Made by a program: the position numbers and the translations under genes
Source of the DNA: Prevotellaceae bacterium
GTDB taxonomy: Bacteria > Bacteroidota > Bacteroidia > Bacteroidales > UBA932
Assembly: GCA_031259935.1 (NCBI GenBank)
Contig: JAIRKV010000110.1
Location: 1 to 12,454 of the forward strand
DNA: 12,454 nt
Reading direction: 5' to 3'
The notes under the pieces: model-generated
What the model saw: the letters and a program-made list of their open reading frames with translations, nothing else
The model's database searches: none
What the model was told of the DNA's origin: nothing
Shown: in pieces, positions 12,376 to 12,454 of the stretch
How the letters are laid out: each line of letters starts with the position of its first letter
Numbering within the stretch: position 1 is the stretch's first letter

Positions 12376-12454
12376 AGATAGCAATATCAAATAGTAGGTA
12401 AATAGAATCAACGAGAGATTAATAAAACATTGAAGAAATATAAATAAGATATTG

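Overview
The window looks like a low-G+C chromosome segment from an anaerobic member of the Bacteroidota, most likely Bacteroidales. The lineage evidence is a type IX secretion plug-family protein (DUF5103), a CCDC81-type bacterial HU-domain protein, a long LepB with the Bacteroidota-style insertion, a Mrp/ApbC lacking the usual C-terminal CxxC, and a tRNA promoter matching the Bacteroides consensus TTTG-N19-TAnnTTTG. Apart from a truncated pullulanase fragment at the left edge, every supported gene is on the minus strand.

Left edge (1-312): the interior of a type I pullulanase gene runs into a 126-bp element with 14-bp inverted ends, flanked by an 11-bp direct repeat. It resembles a non-autonomous transposon (MITE) that destroyed the gene. 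A second copy, about 70% identical over 126 ungapped positions, lies at 3403-3528 in the opposite orientation. It supplies the last codons and stop of rlmN.

Housekeeping block (500-9973), read right to left. T9SS plug protein, lepB and a secreted Ntn-type (C45/AAT-like) hydrolase form one run. A tRNA-Ala(GGC) with its own strong promoter follows. Next come two tandem iron-sulfur flavoproteins and rlmN, closely packed. After a 434-bp gap, an HU-domain gene, aroC and mrp form a tight operon (3-bp gap, then a 4-bp ATGA overlap). The block ends with tRNA-Thr(CGU). Much of it concerns Fe-S chemistry (Mrp carrier, radical-SAM RlmN, two [4Fe-4S] flavoproteins), which suits an anaerobe.

Right third (9974-12454): accessory, repeat-rich DNA. 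A 222-residue protein of a conserved but uncharacterised Bacteroidota family, in DNA of about 50% G+C, lies 21 bp downstream of a putative ORF built on ten 21-bp tandem repeats. That repeat array is free of stops in all six frames. The pair is bracketed by inverted copies of a ~97-bp sequence containing a REP-like palindrome (TATCCC...GGGATA), so it may be a mobile cassette. Beyond it are more palindrome copies and two direct copies of a 108-bp element with a conserved hairpin. No transposase, integrase or CRISPR array is present. The most unusual material is the paired MITE insertions and this repeat-bounded two-gene cassette.
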